Assembly (NCBI GenBank): GCA_017609385.1 | Contig: JAFCEA010000060.1 | Location: forward strand, 1 to 9,161 | DNA: 9,161 bases | Source: Candidatus Woesearchaeota archaeon | GTDB lineage: Archaea > Nanobdellota > Nanobdellia > Woesearchaeales > CG1-02-33-12 | Direction: 5' to 3' | Shown here: positions 6,046 to 9,161 of the stretch, piece by piece | Numbering within the stretch: position 1 is the stretch's first letter | How the letters are laid out: every line of letters begins with the position of its first letter | The notes under the pieces: model-generated | What the model saw: the letters and a program-made list of their open reading frames with translations, nothing else | Told to the model about the DNA's origin: nothing | The model's database searches: none | Program-made: the position numbers and the translations under genes

Positions 6046-7739
6046 ATAAGGCAGTATTCTTAGATAGGGATGGTGTTATTTGCAAAGATACCAACTATCT
6101 CCACAAAATACAAAATTTTGAGTTTATTGATAAAACAATAGATGCTCTAAAGCTATTGTCAAAAACTGATTATAAAATAATAATAGTAACAAACCAGGCA
6201 GGGATTGCCCATGGCTTTTATACTGAGGAAGATTTCTTTAAATTAAATAACTGGATGCTAAACAAACTTAAGTCTAAGGGAATTAGAATAGATAAGGTTT
6301 ATTATTGCCCCCACCATCCAGATGCAAAAGTAGCTAAATATAAGATTAATTGCAACTGCAGAAAGCCAAAAACAGGCATGCTGAAAAAAGCAGCAAAAGA
6401 GTTTAATATAAATGTAAAAAACTCTTTTCTTGTTGGAGACAAGACATCAGACATAAAAACAGGCGAGAATGCTGGCTGCAAAACAATACTAATAAAAACA
6501 GGTTATGCTGGAAAGGATAAACAATATAAAATAACTCCGGGCTTTACTGTAAAAAACCTCTACGAGGCAGTTAAATTGATTCTAAATGGCAAAAAAATCA
6601 AAATTAGCATGATTGGAACACTGCCACCCTTTAAAGGCGTTAGTGATTACTGCATTGAATTAAGCCAGGGTTTATCAAAACATGTTGAGATTGATTTTAT
6701 TTCTTTCAAGAAACTTTACCCAGAATTCCTTTATCCAGGCGGAACAAAGGATACTGATAAGAACTTTAAGATTGAAGAAAACAAAAACCTAAAAATAAGG
6801 AGCTTTATAACATATTATAACCCATTTACATGGGCATGGGCAGGTCTTTCTGCAAAGGGAAAAATAGTTCATGTCCAATGGTGGACAAGTGTTTTAGCGC
6901 CAATATATTTGATAATTTTTTTGTTTTTAAAGCTGAAGAGAAGGAAAATTGTATTAACAGTTCATAATGTTCTTGGTCATGAAACAAATTTTATTGATAG
7001 GTCTATTGCTAAACTAATTTTTGGTTTTCCTGATATCTTTATTCTTCATTCTGATAATAACATCAGGCAAATGGGGGAAATTTTTCATATAAGCCAAAAC
7101 AAAATGGTAAAGATTTCCCATGGCATTTATGAATTTTATAAAAACAGGGAGATATCTAAAACAGAAGCAAGAAAAAGATTAAAGATAAAACCAAATATTC
7201 CTGTTGTTTTGTCCTTTGGGAATATAAGGGAATATAAGGGCACCGATGTTTTAATAAAGGCATTTGCAATTGTTAAAAAAGAATTGCCTGATGCACTGCT
7301 GCTTATAATTGGGAAATGTTGGGTTAACTGGGGCAAATATAAAAGATTAATAGAAAAATATAACCTGGAGAAAAACATCAGAACATTTCTTGAATATGTG
7401 CCCATGTCAGATGTTAAGCTTTATTTTGAATCATGCGACCTTGTTGCACTTCCTTACAGGGAATTCGGGGCCCAGAGTGGGCCAGGAAACATAGCTCTTG
7501 CATTCCATAAGCCACTGGTTGTAACCAATGTAGGGGCACTTCCTGATTTGGTTAAGGATAAAGAGTGTGTTTTAGAAGTAAATGGTATAAAAGGCATGGC
7601 CAGGCAGATGATAAAAATCCTTAAAGATAAAAAATTAGCAAAAGAGCTTTCACAGGATTCAAAAGAGTTATGCAGTGATTTTTCCTGGGATGGAATTGCC
7701 AAAAAAACAATTAAGCTATATGAAAGGATTTTAAAATGA
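6042..7739 (+). CDS. gmhB: GmhB heptose-bisphosphate phosphatase joined in frame to a GT4-type glycosyltransferase
   Basis: 565 residues in one open frame. Residues 1-~181 are a complete GmhB-type HAD phosphatase: FLDRDGVI (6-13; nucleophile D8, acid/base D10), TNQAG (50-54), a zinc loop C89-P-H91...C104-N-C106-RKP, and GDKTSD (132-137). It should remove the C7 phosphate of heptose 1,7-bisphosphate. E. coli GmhB is 191 residues, so this half is a whole enzyme. From about 184 a GT-B glycosyltransferase begins (KIKISMIGTLPPFKGVSDY), with TVHNVLGHE (306-314), FGNIREYKG (392-400) and the donor-site region PYREFGAQSGPGNIALAF (471-488), where the usual second Glu of the E-x7-E motif is Gly482; relatives with QSG in this place are known. 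There is no linker between the last HAD helix and the first GT strand, and an A7 run lies at the join, so two separate genes remain possible. It overlaps gmhA and the epimerase gene by ATGA. Confidence 0.87.
   Translation: MNKAVFLDRDGVICKDTNYLHKIQNFEFIDKTIDALKLLSKTDYKIIIVTNQAGIAHGFYTEEDFFKLNNWMLNKLKSKGIRIDKVYYCPHHPDAKVAKYKINCNCRKPKTGMLKKAAKEFNINVKNSFLVGDKTSDIKTGENAGCKTILIKTGYAGKDKQYKITPGFTVKNLYEAVKLILNGKKIKISMIGTLPPFKGVSDYCIELSQGLSKHVEIDFISFKKLYPEFLYPGGTKDTDKNFKIEENKNLKIRSFITYYNPFTWAWAGLSAKGKIVHVQWWTSVLAPIYLIIFLFLKLKRRKIVLTVHNVLGHETNFIDRSIAKLIFGFPDIFILHSDNNIRQMGEIFHISQNKMVKISHGIYEFYKNREISKTEARKRLKIKPNIPVVLSFGNIREYKGTDVLIKAFAIVKKELPDALLLIIGKCWVNWGKYKRLIEKYNLEKNIRTFLEYVPMSDVKLYFESCDLVALPYREFGAQSGPGNIALAFHKPLVVTNVGALPDLVKDKECVLEVNGIKGMARQMIKILKDKKLAKELSQDSKELCSDFSWDGIAKKTIKLYERILK
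6591..6597 (+). repeat. A7 tract at the gmhB/glycosyltransferase junction
   Basis: Seven A residues at codons 184-186 of the fused frame. With eight, the phosphatase would end shortly after (…NGKKNQN then TAG) and an ATG at 6586 would open the transferase as MAKKIKISMIG, with an overlap of about 23 bases like that of hddA/gmhA. No Shine-Dalgarno site stands close before 6586 (GAGG at 6564-6567 is too far), which weakens the split-gene reading. Confidence 0.6.
7723..7728 (+). promoter_or_regulatory. Shine-Dalgarno site of the epimerase gene
   Basis: AAAGGA lies 7 bases before the ATG at 7736, inside the end of the glycosyltransferase frame. It shows that the intended epimerase start is at the first copy of the duplicated segment, not at the GTG at 7902 downstream. 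Confidence 0.5.
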
Positions 7740-7809
7740 CTATTTTAGTTACAGGCGGAACTGGCTTTATAGGCTATTTTAGTTACAGGCGGAACTGGCT
7801 TTATAGGCT
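7740..7809 (+). repeat. Perfect 34-bp tandem duplication (two copies)
   Basis: Bases 7740-7773 are repeated exactly at 7774-7807, and the match continues two bases more (CT) so that 36 bases match at a distance of 34. The unit starts CTATTTTAGTTACAGG and ends GGCTTTATAGG; it encodes codons 2-13 of the epimerase, including the whole Rossmann glycine motif. Because 34 is not a multiple of three, the frame is lost. Perfect identity points to a very recent event or an assembly artefact. Confidence 0.97.
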
Positions 7810-8711
7810 CTCACTTAGTCAATGTACTTCTAGCAAAAGGAAAAAAGGTTAGGGTTCTTGCAAGGAAAACAAGCAACATAAAAAAGTTAGAAAAATTAAA
7901 TGTGGAGATTCTCTACGGCTCGTTGGATGATATTAATTCATTAGTTGAGGCAACAAAAGGCATAAAAATAGTTTATCATCTTGCAGCAATGCTTGGCAGT
8001 CCTGAGATAGCATACAAGCAGTTATACAATGTGAATGTTAAGGGAACAGAAAATCTTGTTAAGGCCTGCACTAAAAATAGGGTTAAGAGATTTGTCCTTA
8101 TAAGCAGTGTTGCTGCAATGGGCCCAGCAAAACATATGGCTGATGAAAAAACAAAATGCAATCCCAAGACAGACTATGACAAAACAAAATATTTCTCAGA
8201 GCTTGCTGTAAAAAAGTCTAAATTAGACTGGACAATTGTAAGGCCAACAATGGTTTATGGCCCAGGAGAGATAAGAAACAAGGCAAAAATGTTTAGGTTA
8301 ATACAAAAAGGATTTTTTGCAATCATTGGCAATGGAAAAAATCTTATGAGCCTTGTTTATATAGATAACCTTATACAGGGGATAATCCTTGCTGGAGAAA
8401 GCAAAAAATCCATAAGGCAAACATACATAATCTCAGATAAAAATCCTTATACAATGAATAAATTCATAAAAACAATAGCACAACAAGAAAAGGTTAGAAT
8501 CCCTTTTCACATACCTGTCTTGCTTGCTTATCTTGGGGCCTTTTGTTTTAGGTTATTGAAGTTTGTTGGAGTTCCACAGCTTTTGTCTGTTGATAGAATA
8601 AGAAATATGACCATGAATCATTCTTTTAATGTTTCAAAGGCAATAAATGAACTTGGTTATAAACCCAAGATAAGCTTAGAAGAAGGCATTAAAAGAACAG
8701 TTCAGTGGTAT

Positions 8712-8720
8712 AAAGAAAAA
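8712..8720 (-). terminator. Possible oligo-T transcription end of the right-hand minus gene
   Basis: Just after the TAA of the minus-strand gene (8727-8729) that strand reads TTTTTCTTT, the kind of T-rich run at which archaeal RNA polymerase terminates. It lies within the 3' end of the convergent epimerase gene. No hairpin is visible. For the plus operon only a T5 run (8740-8744) follows its stop. Confidence 0.3.
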
Positions 8721-8726
8721 GGCATA

Positions 8727-9161
8727 TTAAAATAAAATATTTTTAATTACTTTCAGCATATATTTTGGATTGCACAAAATGTTTGTGTAAGAGATATTTG
8801 CAATAGGGCAGTAGCATTTCTTTTGTTTTATGAATCTTCTAACTTCATTTGCTTGTTTTGAATGCCATAATTTTTTGAAGTCATAATTAAAATCATGGAG
8901 GTTTCCCATTGGCTTGTCATAACCAAGTATACAGCATGCCCAGACATCTCCAAAGGCATTTATATGTGCACTGGCAATTCCAGCATAGCATGGAATTACC
9001 TGCCTTTTTTCTTTCATAATCCTTACAACAAGATCATAATAAACAAGCCTGAATGCCTGGGTTACTTTTACTAATGATTTTTTCTTTTTAATATCCTTTC
9101 TTACCTCTTTAGAAAAAAACTCTATTGCTTTTTTGTATTGCTCAGTGGTTGGTGTTATTGG
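8727..9161 (-). CDS. Radical SAM protein with SPASM domain, C-terminal part only
   Basis: The minus frame ending at the TAA of 8727-8729 is open for 144 residues to the right edge; the Met at 9017 is internal, since coding-looking sequence continues before it. The visible part holds a SPASM-type cluster-binding domain: C58 (IPCYAG), then G71-DVWA-C76-C77, which fits the C-x(9-15)-G-x4-C pattern, and near the end C116-Y-C118 and C130 (KKCYCPIANISYTNILC). DKPMGNL (82-88) and KLWHS (97-101) are typical of the segment between the two Cys groups. The radical SAM core with CxxxCxxC must lie outside the window, so this identification rests on the C-terminal domain alone. SPASM enzymes bind extra 4Fe-4S clusters and modify peptides, proteins or small molecules; some archaeal and bacterial relatives sit in glycan or lipid loci. 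Its 3' end overlaps the convergent epimerase gene by 9 bases. It is not part of the heptose operon. Confidence 0.78.
   Translation of the reverse strand, partial: PITPTTEQYKKAIEFFSKEVRKDIKKKKSLVKVTQAFRLVYYDLVVRIMKEKRQVIPCYAGIASAHINAFGDVWACCILGYDKPMGNLHDFNYDFKKLWHSKQANEVRRFIKQKKCYCPIANISYTNILCNPKYMLKVIKNILF

Larger units (their letters stand above)
7736..8735 (+). pseudogene. Extended SDR NAD(P)-dependent epimerase/dehydratase-like gene, broken by a 34-bp tandem duplication
   Basis: The ATG at 7736 overlaps the preceding stop (ATGA). Reading from it gives MTILVTGGTGFIG, then junk after 13 residues and a stop at 7850-7852 (38 residues). Removing one copy of the duplicated 34 bases restores a 321-residue protein: Rossmann motif TGGTGFIG (6-13), VYHLAA (68-73), VNVKGTENLVKA (88-99), LISSVAA (110-116) and the catalytic Y136-DKT-K140. 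The family (3-beta-HSD/DFR-like extended SDRs, including UDP-glucose 4-epimerases and dehydratases) is about 310-340 residues. A C-terminal hydrophobic stretch (HIPVLLAYLGAFCFRLL) is like the 3-beta-HSD-type branch. In this operon it probably acts on the NDP-heptose or another nucleotide sugar; reaction unknown. The second copy lacks an ATG in the right frame and has an in-frame TAG (7770-7772) before it, so as written only an N-terminally truncated product without the nucleotide-binding motif could be made from the GTG at 7902. Confidence 0.85.

Noticed and set aside
7219..7239. Ten-base direct repeat (GGGAATATAA twice) in the glycosyltransferase
   Set aside because: It encodes the normal FGNIREYKG motif of the family, so the repetition is coincidental and not a duplication event.
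7136..7702. Minus-strand ORFs within the glycosyltransferase part
   Set aside because: They are antisense shadows of conserved GT4 motifs and show no domain or ribosome site of their own.
7902..8735. Independent shorter epimerase gene starting at a GTG (7902)
   Set aside because: It would lack the Rossmann glycine motif, which is present just upstream in the same frame, and no good ribosome site precedes the GTG. It is the downstream part of the broken gene.
1..9161. CRISPR array, tRNA/rRNA genes, insertion sequence or attachment site
   Set aside because: No regularly spaced repeats, no cloverleaf-like sequence, no transposase and no inverted-repeat ends were seen; the window is almost entirely protein-coding.

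Overview
The window reads as part of a surface-glycan (or glycolipid) gene cluster from an AT-rich archaeon. Three things point to Archaea: a TATA-box-like TTTATATA placed so that the first plus-strand gene would be nearly leaderless, purine-rich Shine-Dalgarno sites (GAGG, GGGAGG) only in front of some other genes, and arginine written almost entirely with AGA/AGG. A small-genome lineage such as DPANN is possible, but nothing here fixes the lineage. Coding density is very high and no gene-free stretch exceeds about 100 bases.

Layout: positions 1-3642 hold a minus-strand operon, read right to left: a B12-binding-type radical SAM gene (frameshifted near 2550), a membrane family-2 glycosyltransferase, and a NodU/TobZ-type O-carbamoyltransferase that runs off the left edge. 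A divergent promoter region of about 100 bp (3643-3742) follows. Positions 3743-8735 hold a plus-strand operon of overlapping genes: hddC-like nucleotidyltransferase, hddA-like GHMP sugar kinase, gmhA isomerase, a gmhB phosphatase continuous in frame with a family-4-type glycosyltransferase, and an SDR epimerase/dehydratase whose start is broken by a perfect 34-bp tandem duplication. At the right edge, a minus-strand radical SAM/SPASM gene (C-terminal part only) converges and overlaps the epimerase by 9 bp.

How the genes fit together: gmhA, hddA, gmhB and hddC are the complete four-step set that turns sedoheptulose 7-phosphate into a nucleotide-activated D-glycero-D-manno-heptose (GDP-heptose by the known bacterial route). 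The fused or adjacent glycosyltransferase and the family-2 enzyme could transfer the heptose or neighbouring sugars. The SDR enzyme, the carbamoyltransferase and the radical SAM protein are candidates for decorating it. The full heptose pathway in archaeal-looking DNA is the main biological point of interest.

Three reading-frame oddities lie within about 5.3 kb: a net +1 shift in the radical SAM gene, the 34-bp duplication in the epimerase gene, and an A7 tract exactly at the gmhB/glycosyltransferase junction where one extra A would give two normal overlapping genes. They may be assembly errors, recent decay or phase-variable switches; the sequence alone cannot decide.
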